From the NCBI RefSeq assembly GCF_010093815.1, contig NW_022985568.1:208201-272200 (forward strand): a stretch of 64,000 bases of DNA. Reading direction: 5' to 3'. The notes below the pieces were generated by a model. That model worked only from the letters and a program-made list of their open reading frames with translations, made no database searches and was not told where the DNA came from. Every line of letters starts with the position of its first letter. Position 1 is the stretch's first letter. This stretch comes from Pseudovirgaria hyperparasitica. Its lineage: Eukaryota; Ascomycota; Dothideomycetes; Acrospermales; Acrospermaceae. A program made the translations under genes and the position numbers. Below are positions 1 through 11,584 of this stretch, piece after piece.

Positions 1-650
1 CGGGTCACTTGGGTCGCACCGGTCAAGAATAGGAAGAAGTTAACGGTCGCAAGGCTAAGATGAGTATCAGTGATCTAGTTCTTCGCACGAAGCTTTCCAT
101 GGGATGTGAAAGGATCCCCGTATGAATGGGCGTCTTACAAGTAGTTTTGAGGTCGGATCACAAAGCACCACCTCGTCCAGATCAGACCAGTGGCCACAAG
201 GGACGCATTCTGAGACAAAGAAAGGTTCTCTGCTGGACGGGCAAGGTCAGAAATGCCGGCAATAACTACGCCCCACTATGCTGCCATTAGCTTGCGTATT
301 CCTCGGAGCAAATTGTTGTGTGCTTCATGTGTAATGGATTGATCGTGGGTGGATTTGCTGCCGGGGGTAAGAGAGTATGCTTGATATACCTTCATGATAG
401 GAGCCCTGTAGAATAATCATTATTAGCTTCCGGACTCTAATTTAAAAAAAAGTGCCCGTCTTGCATACCAGAAATGTACTGTCTTTGGTCCAACAGGACT
501 GTTCCATAGCTTTGCGAATCCACTCAGCTCCTCCTTGGGTGCTGTATCAGCCGCCGTGGATGCATTTCGGCGGGCGAACGGTTGGCGGAATTGGGTACGG
601 AAGATTCCACGACCGGCTTGGAATAGGCGAGCGCCTGGTTTGAACGACAT
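1..650 (-). CDS. Mitochondrial pyruvate carrier subunit (MPC2-like), 3' end beyond window
   Basis: Subunit of the inner-membrane heteromeric carrier that brings pyruvate into mitochondria. Exons read from the minus strand: 650-469, 405-390, 275-139 and 54-1 (continuing past the edge); all introns are GT-AG and the phases join cleanly. Exon 1 gives a basic, Arg-rich, acid-free mitochondrial presequence and the family signature LWNSPVGPKTVHFW. The 16-nt exon 2 supplies APIMK. Exon 3 gives WGVVIAGISD, RPAENLSLSQNASL and IWTRWCFVIRPQNY, and exon 4 gives LATVNFFLFLTG. Together these cover the membrane-segment core of the MPC family. The start is the ATG at 650, the only one preceding the presequence. 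The C-terminus is not visible. MPC1 is shorter and lacks this long presequence, so MPC2/MPC3 type is preferred. Confidence 0.9.
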
Positions 651-2106
651 TATGGATAGCGCAATGTCAAAAGAGTGACAGGGCTAGGAAGGAAGTAGAG
701 TGGAGAGTGGAGTAGATAGTTACGTTAGAAGCTGTTGAAGCTATATCAATTAGTTGTTGGCCCGGAGTGAAGATCCGACTCCGGACTTCGGGCCGGCGAA
801 ATGTCGGGTGCGTCTAGACGACTTCATTGAAGTGGCTTCACAACAAGTTGAACGTAGACCTGTAGTGTCCCGCGATACCACATCATGGCAACGAAATACG
901 CATTTGGAAACACACTCAAGGAGCTGAGGTTTCTCCTCTGCCAGACATCGGATCACAGTGCAGCTGCGAGGTAGGTAGGGACGGTAGATGTCTTTCCCGT
1001 CCCGTGTACACACTGCAGAGCTAACGGACCAATTGATAGATCATTTCTCACACGCACATACCCTACCATGAAGAAGCACAATCCAAACACCCCAATCATG
1101 ATAAGAGAAGCTTCGGGCGTAGAGCCGAAAGTCTATGCGCGCTACGGTAGTCAATATCTGTCCACGATGGCGCCTCGTTTGAGCTAATTCATTGTTGCCG
1201 TAGAGTTTGGAAGAGAGAAGATGCTGCCACTTACAGGTACGCACAATGACTATGCCGCAGTTTGAATGCCGACTGACCATGCTCAGGCCTAGACGATAAG
1301 ACCATCGAGCAAAAGGTTACGGAGCTGGTCCGGTCGAACGCCTAGACGGGGTTGACCATATGTCACTGTACTCACACCGACGCATAGGCTTTGAGACGGC
1401 TTAGCTGTATATATACCCCAAAATACGATCGAATATCCTGGCATCAACACGTTTCTCAAGGGTCCTAACGGTGGTGCTCTCGCCCATTCTATGCCCTCAT
1501 TGATCGCTCTGCTAAGCTTGTTCTGTGGATTGCCACTCCCTAATATACAGTTATCCATGAGCTGTTTTGTGAGCCAGAATGGAAGAGATGCGCGACCGCA
1601 TGAATGCCTCCTTGCAGATACTGCAAATCAGACAATGCACATGCACCGGACTCTGGCGCCCGCGCGTTGTGATAACTTTCCGACACACACAGCACCTTGA
1701 AGCTTTAATTTCTACCAGCCGTGGTCTCAACCCTCTTTAAGAGTTATTCGAAGAATGTAGCATTGGTCAAGGGAGCAAATTCGGCTAGGAAGACACTGCG
1801 CTTTTGTCCTCTTGTCATTCCCACACGAAGAGTAATCAACACAGGACCTACAACTTATCGACTCCACGCGCTCTTGTAGCTTTGCAAACGTCCAAGAATA
1901 AGGTTGCAACGGCATGGCTAAAGTGGCCACTGCGGCATCATATCTCTCAGACGTTCACTCGAAAATACGTGAAATCCAGCAACTTAAAAGAGCGTCACGG
2001 CAGAACCAGGTGTATTGGACTACGTGGCGTGTAATTATTTAATTGAGGTAAAAATTTCTAATTCTATATGGAACCATTTCCTTTTTCATACGTGACTGCC
2101 AACACC
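651..2106. other. Intergenic, no supported gene
   Basis: Between the pyruvate carrier start and the FAD oxidase stop. One ATG-initiated minus-strand frame at 1558-1289 (89 codons) has mixed composition and ends near a possible donor, but no family or continuing exon could be recognised. Other frames are short and overlapping. No repeats or RNA genes were recognised. Confidence 0.5.
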
Positions 2107-3736
2107 TCAGAAGAACTTGAAACCGCCTTGTCGAAACATGAAGCCGTTTGGATCGTACTTCTTCTGGATGCTCTTCAAGCGTGCCTCGTTCTCAGAGCCA
2201 TAGCTTGCATACACGTTCTGATAGTCTGCAGCATCGTTCATGAAGAGTGGGTTGTACCTGTTGAAAGTGTCAGCCACATGGTCGGATAAACTTCCCCAAA
2301 CTGTAAACTCACGATGCAAAATTCTTGTCCCCCGACTGAAAGTTGGTTGGCCCAGCTCCGGGGAACGTCTTCGCCTGGTATGCTACCATAGTGTCCGCGG
2401 CGTCCTTCAGATAGGTCGGACATGCGTTGTCACACAAAGGGTTCAGCCATATCACATCATTCTCAATCCAGATCCGGTCGCCATACTTGGGGTCCAGGCC
2501 AAGTGTGTTGCCACCAGCATCCTGCGACGCCTGCGCAACGACGCGGCTCAACGGCTGTGGTGTGAATGTCAACACTTGCAGATCAAGATCGCGCACTGTG
2601 TTGTTCAACGAGCGTTTTGCGTAAACCTGGAAATGTTCCTCGTAGAATGCATTCATCTGCTCCGGCGGCATGTTCGGGAAAGTCGTCACACGCGCCGCGG
2701 TACTGAAGCCCTGGACGCTAGCTCCGCCGGCCTCATCCGTCATCTCTCTGTATGTCTTCGCTTCGGTGCTTGACGATATCGAGGGGATCTTGTCGAAGTC
2801 AGCGAAGACATTGCCAGGGTCAGGCCCGTCGTAAAACATGAAGACGATCAGAACGTCGAGTACACCGAGCGTGAAGTCGTGGGTTGGGATTAATGCGGCC
2901 TTCTTGTCGGGATAGTTGGCAACAAACTTCGACAGGCTGTCGAAGATCTGTGCTCGGTTTTCGGCCGCGTACGTACGTGTGCCGCCCCAGACTTGACCGT
3001 TGACACCTGCTGGGTGCGCCTTCAGGGTGAAGCGCGTGACGATGGCGAAGCGATTGCCACCGCCCTTAAGCGCCCAGAAGAGGTCCGAGTATTCCGTGCT
3101 TTGGGCATTGATGTTGGCGATAGTGCCGTCCGGCAAGACAGCTTCGTAATTGAGCACATTGTCGCAGGCCAGCCCGTACTGGGCAGAGTAGTATGATAGA
3201 CCCCCACCAAGAGTGAATCCTCCTACACCAATATGACTGAGACGGCCGCCAACGACGACTTGATTCGTCTTACCAGCCTCTGTGTAAACATCCCCCCAGC
3301 GGGCGCCAGAGCCGACGACGAAGCTGTTGCCGTCAGAGGAGCGAACGGCGGAGGATAGATTCTCATTGAAAGAGATGAGCACGCCCTTGTCAACACTGGA
3401 AAAACCTTTGTTGAATTGATGGCCACCGGACTTGATGGCGAACGGCGCGTTCGTATACTTGTTGAGTTGCTTGACAGCATCTGACACCATCTCCGCATTC
3501 GACGGGAAGAAGGCGCATGTCGCGCGATTGTACTGGTTCCTCCTGTCCCAATAGGCAGTGTGTGCATTGGCCCACTTGGAAGCGTTCGCAGCAGTCTTGT
3601 AGCCATTGATGTTCAGGGGATCCCAGGCCACGTATCTGGGGTACTTGTCAACAAGATAGGAACAGACGGCATCGGCATCGCTGGTGGGAGCAGCCCATGC
3701 CGTCGCGGCGAGGAAGACGAGAGATGTCAGCAGCAT
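2107..3736 (-). CDS. Secreted FAD-linked oxidase, berberine-bridge-enzyme-like
   Basis: Predicted flavoprotein oxidase of the VAO/BBE family, secreted or vacuolar, substrate unknown (relatives oxidise sugars, alkaloids or nicotine derivatives). Two exons: 3736-2313 and 2257-2107, joined across a 55-nt intron, giving 524 aa. The N-terminus is a signal peptide (MLLTSLVFLAATAWA, cleavage near residue 16). The FAD-binding PCMH domain follows, with SGGHQ carrying the likely 8-alpha-histidyl FAD attachment at His106, then GVGGFTLGGGLSYYSAQYGL. The BBE C-terminal module closes the protein with the YNPLFMNDAADYQNVY and KYDPNGFMFRQGG region in exon 2. The second attachment Cys of bicovalent members, expected just before GVGG, is not present (the local sequence is GGRLSHIGVGG), so I infer single covalent FAD. 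No secondary-metabolite backbone gene is adjacent. Confidence 0.9.
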
Positions 3737-5637
3737 TTTACAGCCGAGAATGTCGAAGGATCAACTCGATGACCTCCAGTTCTATTCATTAAGATTAAGA
3801 TGTTGAAGGTCTTTCTATCTATACATACTGTTTTGGCTCAGACGAGACGATGTGCCCTTCCCACAATAGGCGATCATAATATCTTGGTCCCCTAAGGCTC
3901 TCCTGGAGATATAGCCAATGGGGGCGGGCCTGCCAGCGGCCCCAGCAGGAAACCTCGGCAGCTGGCCAGGGTGGCGTCGCACATGGGAGATCTATAAAAG
4001 ACTATGGAATGCATAATGGAAGAATTGTGATGCTAAGATACCTTTCTTTTCCATTGTGGTCTCATTCCACGGAGTGGCTGTTACCGAGAGGCTAAAAGCG
4101 CCATTGAGATGTTGAGTAAATCGTCCGATCTCGTTTTCGTATGGGTTCTGGGCGCCATCCATGCCCACTTTGGGGATGATCGACGCACCCACAGGCAAAA
4201 AGGGTCCGTTTAGCCTCAGCCAAACGTGGCGAGGCTTGTTAGTAGCTTCGGCATTCACATTCCAACCCCTCTTCATCAGCGACGACGTTATCTCGTAGAT
4301 ACCTCGACGAACAAAACGGTATAGAACAAAGTGGCTCTGATCTATGACGATGGTGCTTGCTTGGCTGTCTTTCCCCGGCGTGACAACTCGCCAAAATACG
4401 AGACAACCTGCAACAAGTCCACGACATGATTATATCATCAATGCGCTCTTGTGATTCAAGGAATTATACCCTGAAAACGTGGTATAACCACAACTCGATG
4501 GTCTCAGCACTATCATGCTGAACTTACCACAGGTCTTGCACTATCAACACTATCAGCAATGCATGAAAGCATAATCCATAATGTAAGCTACGCAGCGACT
4601 CACATATGGCTTAATCTTCATTCGATTGCCGCCATGTCGTGAAGATAATAATTTAGAACAAATTGTAACGAGCAGTGCCCTTTCTCCTCATATTCGAAAT
4701 TCAGTAGCATGGTCGAACGAATCTGGCACTAGGTCTTCAAAACGGGAGACAGGATGAGTGAAATTACAAGTCATGAGCTCCAGAGCATTCTGCTCAGTGT
4801 ATGCCATATTTAGATATTACCGGGTGGACAAAGATGCGATACTGTGGAGCTAAGAAGTAGCATGTCTCTCAATGATAGAATTACTGACTGACATTGTATA
4901 TCATCTATCAGACCCTTTAGTTCGGACTCAGTTGGGTGTACTAATCGGACTGGTAGTATTCATTTTGTCCGCCGTGACATTATACGCACGCTGAAAGAGA
5001 TATTTGAAGGCAAGGCAGTTCGTGGAAGGAGTTTTGATTGGTTATTGATCATCCATAGCTGGATCTCGGAGTGATTGATGCGTGTCAGCTCGAATGTAAG
5101 CCTTCCTCTATGCGGCAACAACGCCAAGATTGAGGCTACACCATGAATCTGTTGACGGTCATTCCTGTTTTAAGCTTAGTTGGTAGGTCGAGCTGTTCCT
5201 CTTCCATACACTTATAGTTTGGTAGACATTCTGCCATGATTATGCCTTCATTGCAGCGAGAACCAACAGCATGGGTCCTCTAGTCTATTTCGAATTATCA
5301 TCTCTGTTCGTGAGAGGCTGCTGCATATTGGTCAACAGTCTTTTCACGATGCTCCTGCATCCGCGATGCTAACATAAATACGGACGCCAATCTCGCATGT
5401 CTGCTGCAGTGGTACAGTGGCGTGTACGGCCATCGATTGCGCGACCGTCAGCTTGGGTAGCAATGCATGAAGCAGCTCATAGTTGTGTCTGTCACCTCCA
5501 TATATCTTCGAGTCCCTCGACGTACATTTGACGAAACATGTATCAGCACAGTTTCAGACAAATCGACACGCTTAACAAAAGGTTCCCGTGGCTTCTTTCT
5601 ACTGGTATATCCGAGTTGTCTTATACTCTCATGAAAA
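3737..5637. other. Intergenic, mostly empty, includes one orphan open frame
   Basis: Upstream region of the FAD oxidase on one side and of the 5638 gene on the other. Apart from the open frame at 3992-4411 (listed separately) I see no gene, repeat or RNA. The sequence from 4440 to 5600 has stops in all frames at short intervals. Confidence 0.5.
3992..4411 (-). other. Possible orphan exon or gene remnant, about 140 codons
   Basis: A minus-strand frame stays open from about 4411 to a stop at 3992. It is preceded by a good acceptor (ttgttgcag, ending about 4413). The translation looks protein-like, with segments such as STIVIDQSHFVLYRFVRRG and NKPRHVWLRLNGPFLPVG and little low complexity. The first in-frame ATG is at 4276, which would give 94 aa. 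A donor-like GGTAAGT lies about 4533, but the frame upstream of it closes at once, so no complete gene model works. No family recognised. An open frame of this size is expected a few times by chance in 64 kb. It could be an exon of an unrecognised gene, a decayed gene, or chance. Confidence 0.25.
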
Positions 5638-6986
5638 ATGTCCAGAGTTAGCCTTGACGATCGTCTCAACACCTTGGCTCCTACTGAATACATCTCGCCA
5701 ATATGGTTTAAGATTGTGGACTTTGTCAGCAGTGAGAAAACCTTACGAGACCGTTACAAGAGTACTGTCTGGCTTTTTGATCTGCTCGAGATTATTCCCC
5801 CAAAACAAAGAACAAGTGAGACTCTGGGTGGCATACGAGCTCAATTTAACCAGGATCCAAACTTGGTCATGAAACGGATCGTAGCCTTTGCCGAGGACTT
5901 ACACCTCCAAGAGGTCTCTCGCAGGACTTTGAAGTCTATTGAGGGAGCTGATATCAAGTTTTGGGAAGACCTTGGAACTCGTCTAGCAGGGTATTCGACA
6001 GATCTTGTGGATAACACAAGGGAAGCTCGCTGGAAGACCATCATGACTGAGTCGTGGACTACGCACACTTCATCGGACTCTTCCTCGATGGGCTTCAAGG
6101 TCTCCCAAAATGCTATCAGATTCATGGAAAGTCACGCTCAAGAGTACGGTCGGCTGACCTATTTCGGTTAGTAATCGAACTCACTCTTTGGTATCACTCG
6201 TTGTTTGTAATCTCCCGCTGATAGTGCTTAGCATCTGATATACATTGGAAAACATACCTACATAAACAATTCGCGGAACTGAAAGACAGAGGATATGATT
6301 CGCTAATCGAACGACTCTCAGAAATATTTTGGAGGTCTGATCTCAAGGAATCACCAGCTACGAAGCTAGAGATCCAATTCCGAACCAATCTTTGTAGACT
6401 GGCTGAGGCTATCACAGGACAGAGAGATGTCAACAGCCATCTCGAGGCAATCAAGATCTTATGGGACTCATGTGAAGCTCGTTCACGATACACAGACCTG
6501 TATAAAAGGATCTCAGACCAGGACACAACAATAGCAGAACAGAGGCGAATCATCACCTGTCTGAACTACCGGCACGCTTTGGAAAAACTAGGGACATGGA
6601 AAAAGCTCTGGACAGCAGCAGTACAGGCAGAAGCTGATCAGCTGTGGACTGAACGATCGGCGAACTCACAGACCGAGCGCCATCTCACCCCGGTCCTCAA
6701 ATATCAATTCGAGACTTGGTACAAGTACACCAAGCCAAAGCCAACACGGAGCCCACAGCTAAATGATTACATGGCATGGCCTGGTTATGTCCGAGGTCTG
6801 GGCTTCTTTGGTGACCTCAGTAACGACATCCACAGACATGGGAGCGAGTATGAGTTCAGCAAGACTCAGTGGTTAAAGACAGATCAAGTGATCCTTGAGC
6901 TGATCAAGCCGAAGCAGGCCCCGGGACAGGACGTCGACTGGGCCAATGAAGTGGCGCGCATATCAAAGGGAACTCCTAATACTTAG
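5638..6986 (+). CDS. Hypothetical protein, 427 aa, two exons
   Basis: Exons 5638-6166 and 6232-6986 join across a 65-nt GT-AG intron (TTTCG|gttagt ... gtgcttag|CATC) and keep frame to a TAG at 6986. The ATG at 5638 follows an A-rich context (aaaaATG). The product is soluble and largely helical by composition, rich in W, K, R and E, with no signal peptide and no membrane segment. Segments such as NDYMAWPGYVRGLGFFGDL near the C-terminus may be a conserved core. I do not recognise the family. The neighbours (FAD oxidase, glyoxal oxidase) give no functional hint. Clean splicing with 1284 nt of open coding makes a real gene likely. Confidence 0.75.
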
Positions 6987-8840
6987 ATGTCAGTGCCGAC
7001 TAACCTTGCTGGATCGATAGTCTGTTAGTACTACCAAGCCATGTCGAAACGAAGAATCCAAATGACGTTTCCACGCTGTCTAGTCCTGTCACGTACCTAG
7101 ATCAATCTTCTTGATACTCGACGCTGATGATGTGCAGATTTGCATTAACGCTGTCCCTCACCGGGTGCTTATCAGACAGACCTGTCGATCACAGCTAGAC
7201 ATTCATTACATAGTCCATCATACATCTTCAGGCACACGAAGATGGAATCTCGATGTCAACCACAATACGCTACCAGTTTAGTTAGCGTGCCTGCAGGAAT
7301 CCGGATCTCATGCGATAGGAATAGTTTTAGGTCGAGCTTACGGACGATTGGCCGACAAAGGAGGTAGTATACGCCGACATCCGGCGTGATGTACAAAGAC
7401 AACGTGACAGGCACGACAAGCAGTCTAAGTCACAATCGTGAAAGCAGCGAACTTTAGTTACTCGACAACAATACACCTCTACATATTTAGACGAAAACGG
7501 GCAGGTACACAAAGCACAAAGTTGCTCCGAGACACAATCCACATCGATCTTCTCACAACTAACACATTCATCCCGCACGATAAAGCTCTCAACACCCCAC
7601 ATCAAAGCACCCAGTAGTACCAGCAAACGAAGCAAGCAAAGCCACCACAACCACATCCCAACCGTCCCAATAGCATCCAGACACCGCATCTCCGCTTCGA
7701 AGAAAACCCAACCATCAAACCTCTCCTTCCGAATCCGTCTTGGCAAAAAATCCTATAGAGGCAGGTGCGTTGTGTACAGAGAAGTCTAGGCCCGTTGGTA
7801 CGAACCTCGCGCAACGGATTTGAAGAGGTCATGATGCAGGTAATCGGCAATCCTTATGCAGGAACAGGGTCCGTAGCGCGCAAGCGAGCAGGACCAGACA
7901 GGGCCCCGGGAGTTATGCATGGAGCCGTCAGCGAGGTCGGATCGGTCAGATGGGAGGGATTGAATATTGGCGCCGAGATGAGCGGGTGGTGAAGAGGCTT
8001 GAGTTATGGTAGGGACTGAGGGGGTTTGCGTGGTATGTTGAGGTCTTGCATTCACTATAGGGATGAGTTCGATAACAGCATCTCTGAGTTCACCATCACG
8101 ACATCCTCTTACTCACAAAGATACAGGAAAGTCTGATCTCCAGATCATCAACCTCCACATGTATGCCGGGGTCGGCTCAGGGATCAGGGGCCCGTAGCGA
8201 GCTGACGCAGCATAATGGGATTCTCGCGAACCTGGCAACACAGCTAACGGTGCTCTCGGCAGACAAATCCCGCTCCGACGTTATCGGATATCATATTTTC
8301 TGATTCTGGTGTGCTTATCTCTTCACATGCTCTGGTTCTAAGCGGTGCTGTTTCCTCCTGCGCCACTGGGTCGATATCGGATTGTCTTGTTGTATGTTGT
8401 GGCTAGATTTAATGCTTAGAAAAGCTAGGCTGGGTCTGTTTTATTCCAGTCATGACACTGGATAGTCTCGAAGGAGTCGTCGTGAGTATGCGTGGAGATT
8501 TTTCGCTGTACCCTTGTCGCGGGTCATGATGCTCATTATCATCGTCCTCATCTACGGGCAGATGTTCCGCGATTCCCAGCATATCTATTTAGGCACATCG
8601 AGGAATCGATATCCGCCAGGACAGATATTCTAGTCCCGCGACCGGCCGTCTGTGCACACTGCAGCTTATGCATTGTGGCTGATCACGATGCTCACCGTCC
8701 GAGCGAGGGTCAAATATTGAAAAAGCCCCAAGTATAAGAATGATTGTCGTTGACCATATAGTCCCAGCAATCGATAACTCTCTGTTATTCGTACAGAATA
8801 CTGTCAGATCTCCTACACAGATACAGAGCTCCCATTAAAC
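6987..8840. other. Intergenic, no supported gene
   Basis: 1.85 kb between the hypothetical gene and the glyoxal oxidase. Minus-strand frames at 7746-7327 and 8055-7786 are open but lack a convincing start or any recognisable motif; the Cys/Leu-rich composition of the first looks like a non-coding frame. Nothing else seen. Confidence 0.5.
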
Positions 8841-10778
8841 ATGGCCGGTCAAGCTCTACAATTGGTACGTTGGGTCTCGGGCTCTATTTTACTATTCCAG
8901 CATCTCGCTAAAACCCTGATGATCAGGTCGCATTTGCGGGCCTTGCAGCTCGTGTGCTAGGCGCTGGGTTCCGAACCGTTGGCTCGTCAGGCTGCACGCC
9001 ACAGATGGTCTTTCTTCAGCCCTACACAGACAACGCCATCTTCATAGACAAGTAAGGACGAGCCCTCCTCCCCTTGACCTGACCTTACCTGGGGTTGCTC
9101 TGCTTTCCTCTAACCAGCCTGTGACAGTTTCCACGCCAACTATGGCGGACCTGGCGTCAACCTCCAGACCGGTGCCCATTCGACGACCGCATACGTGTAT
9201 GATGGGACCAACGTGCCAGTCTTTGGCACGTCGTATAATTGGCGGACGAATGCGCTGCGTAAGCTTCACCCCGTGACCAACACGTTTTGCTCTGCCGGTG
9301 CCTTTTTTCCGGACGGGACGTTGGTGAACCCGGCGGGAGCAGAGCCAGACGCGGCGAACGGGGTGGGCGATGGGTTCAATGCCCTCAGGTTTTTCGCTCC
9401 TGGGCCTTGCTCGACGCAGTGTACGAATGACTGGGTCGAGAACAGCCGGAAGCTGCAGGTCAGACGGTGGTATCCGACGACGGTCAACCTCGTGAATGGG
9501 GACATTGCTGTCGTTGGGGGCTCGAATGTGGGCGGGCTTGTGCTGAATGAGGCCAATATCAATGTTCCGACGTATGAACTCGTCTTGCAGAGCGGCACGC
9601 CCAAGGCGCCTGTGACACTGCCCATTCTGCAGTTCACGACTGCGGAAAACATGCAGCCCAACAAATCGTACAATCTCTATCCGATCCGTAAGTCTCTCCC
9701 CGCAGTGTCCTCCCGAGACTGTGAACCTCAGGCTAACAAGAACACTCACCAAGTCCACCTCCTCCCCAACACCCGCAACGCAAACGAAGTCTTCAGCCTG
9801 GCCGGCAACCAAGCCGTGATCTGGGACTACTCCCTCGACCGCCTCGTCAAGACCCTCCCCAACACGCCCCTCCAACCCCGCGCATTCCCCTCCTCAGCAA
9901 CCAGCGTCATACTCCCCATCACCAACAACGCCCTCTCCCCCACAATCCTCCTCTGCGGCGGCTCCAGCGCCGACATTCCAGACCCAGTAGCCCTAGACGA
10001 CTGCTACACCATATCCCCCTACGCCACAACCCCAACCTGGACCCCAACCGACCGCCTCCCAAACGGACCCCAAACAATGACCGACGCAATCCTCCTCCCA
10101 GACGGCACAACCCTCCTCATCAACGGCGCCCACCGCGGCTCCGGCGGCGGCTTCCAGGCCGACGACCCAGTCCTCGTCCCCCTAATCTACAACCACTCCG
10201 CCCCGCTCGGCTCCCGCTTCACCTCCCAGCCCGCAACCTCCATCCCACGCCTCTACCACTCCACAGCCACCCTCCTGCCCTCAGGCGAGGTCCTAGTCGC
10301 AGGCTCCAACCCAGCAGTCGGATACACCGCCGTTGGCGCCGTGCCCGGCGGCTGGCCGCTCTTCTCAAACAACGGCCACCAAGCCTTCCTGCACCAGCAG
10401 CAGCGCCAGAATTCACGCTACCCAACCGAGTACCGCGTCGAGATCTTCGCGCCGCCGTACATGAGTGCTTCGTCGCGGCCTGTGCTGACGACCGTGCCGG
10501 CGAGTATCGGGTATAACAGCGGGTTTGCGGTCGTGGCGTCGGGCACGACGGCAGCGGGGGCGGATGTGCGGTTTGTGCTTGTGCGTACGGGGTTCCATAC
10601 GCATGCTGTGGGCATGGTGCAGAATATGGTTTATTTGAGTGCGGTGAGGGGCACTGCGAGTGGGGCGTTTACGGTGACGTCGGTGCTGAATGGGAGTGTG
10701 ATGCCGCCGGGGGTGTATTTGTTGTTTGTGGTGGTGAATGGGGTGCCGAGTGAGGGGAAGTGGGTGAAGCTTGCGTAG
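8841..10778 (+). CDS. Glyoxal oxidase / galactose-oxidase-like copper radical oxidase (AA5)
   Basis: Extracellular copper radical oxidase that oxidises aldehydes or alcohols to acids or aldehydes with release of hydrogen peroxide; used in lignocellulose attack and wall metabolism. Exons 8841-8864, 8927-9051, 9128-9687 and 9754-10778 give 577 aa. The last intron is 66 nt with no stop, so an unspliced reading is longer. Exons 1-2 make a hydrophobic secretion signal. All five expected copper/radical residues are visible: Cys104 (NTFCSAG) and Tyr165 (RRWYPTT) for the Cys-Tyr cofactor, Tyr404-His405 (IPRLYHSTATL), and His520 (GFHTHAVGM). A beta-propeller core precedes a C-terminal DUF1929-type all-beta domain ending at residue 577. 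Because the ligands match glyoxal oxidase rather than galactose oxidase spacing, AA5_1 is preferred. Base use changes sharply along the gene: C-rich codons from about 9690 to 10430, then G-rich codons to the stop. Confidence 0.92.
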
Positions 10779-11584
10779 TTGGGATGGGAGAGGGGTGGGA
10801 GGTCGTGATGTGTACCTTTGTATCTGATCGTCTCAGGATAATGTCATTATCTCTTTCCGCTATTGGAATAATGGGTGCTATTATGCTAAACTTCCTTGTG
10901 CATTCATGTCGTCCAGACCCCTGAAGTGTGAGTAACCTTGGTGTATATGTGCAGGACAGGAGAGGAGAGGGCAGGGCAGGGCAAGGCAGATCGGGTCAGG
11001 GCACAATGGGCAACAATGGACAAGCTGAGCATGGAGAGAATGGGAGGAATGGTGACTTTTCTTCGATGCTTGGTGTGATGTGGTGTCTGTGATCAAGAAG
11101 TGCTATGTACGCTGCAGAACGGTTCACATTCGGGATTTTTCGGAGCGAGGGAGTAGGGAGGTCGTACGTGGCTGTAATCGAAAAAGGAGCAGTTTCTTTC
11201 ATGGTAGTCTAGGCTCAATTGATCGATCAGTGTGTTCTTGTTCAGTACTTCTTGCAAGGCAGCTTGGCTCAATGGAGGTCAGTTGTTCATTGCGCGTGGT
11301 GTGGCTGAACGAGTCACGTGGATCGAGGGAGCATGGCCCTCATCAGTATAATGTAAACGCCACACGACACGAACGGCCGATGTTTCAATGCTCTATGGTG
11401 AATGTATCCATCCCATTGGTGCAGTAGCAAGTCAGGACTACGTGCTAGAGGTATCTTCTCTATGGCCATGATGGCAGTAACGAAGACCGGAACGCCGGAT
11501 GAGTCCAGAGTCCCGAGAACGGGGAGCTCAATATCAATTTCGTAGCATGTTCATAAGTGCATCAGCTGTTGCCGAGATCGCTCT
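10779..11584. other. Intergenic between convergent genes, no gene seen
   Basis: Shared 3' region of the glyoxal oxidase (+) and the SDR gene (-). It contains a purine-rich patch (gacaggagaggagagggcagggcagggcaagg area, about 10955-10990) and short overlapping frames only. Confidence 0.5.

Noticed and set aside
1289-1558. 89-codon minus-strand frame with ATG upstream of the pyruvate carrier
   Set aside because: Looks somewhat protein-like, but no family match from memory and no next exon could be placed; left as unsupported.
7327-8055. Two minus-strand frames that might be exons of one gene
   Set aside because: No ATG for the upstream frame, no convincing donor and acceptor pair, Cys/Leu/Trp-heavy composition.
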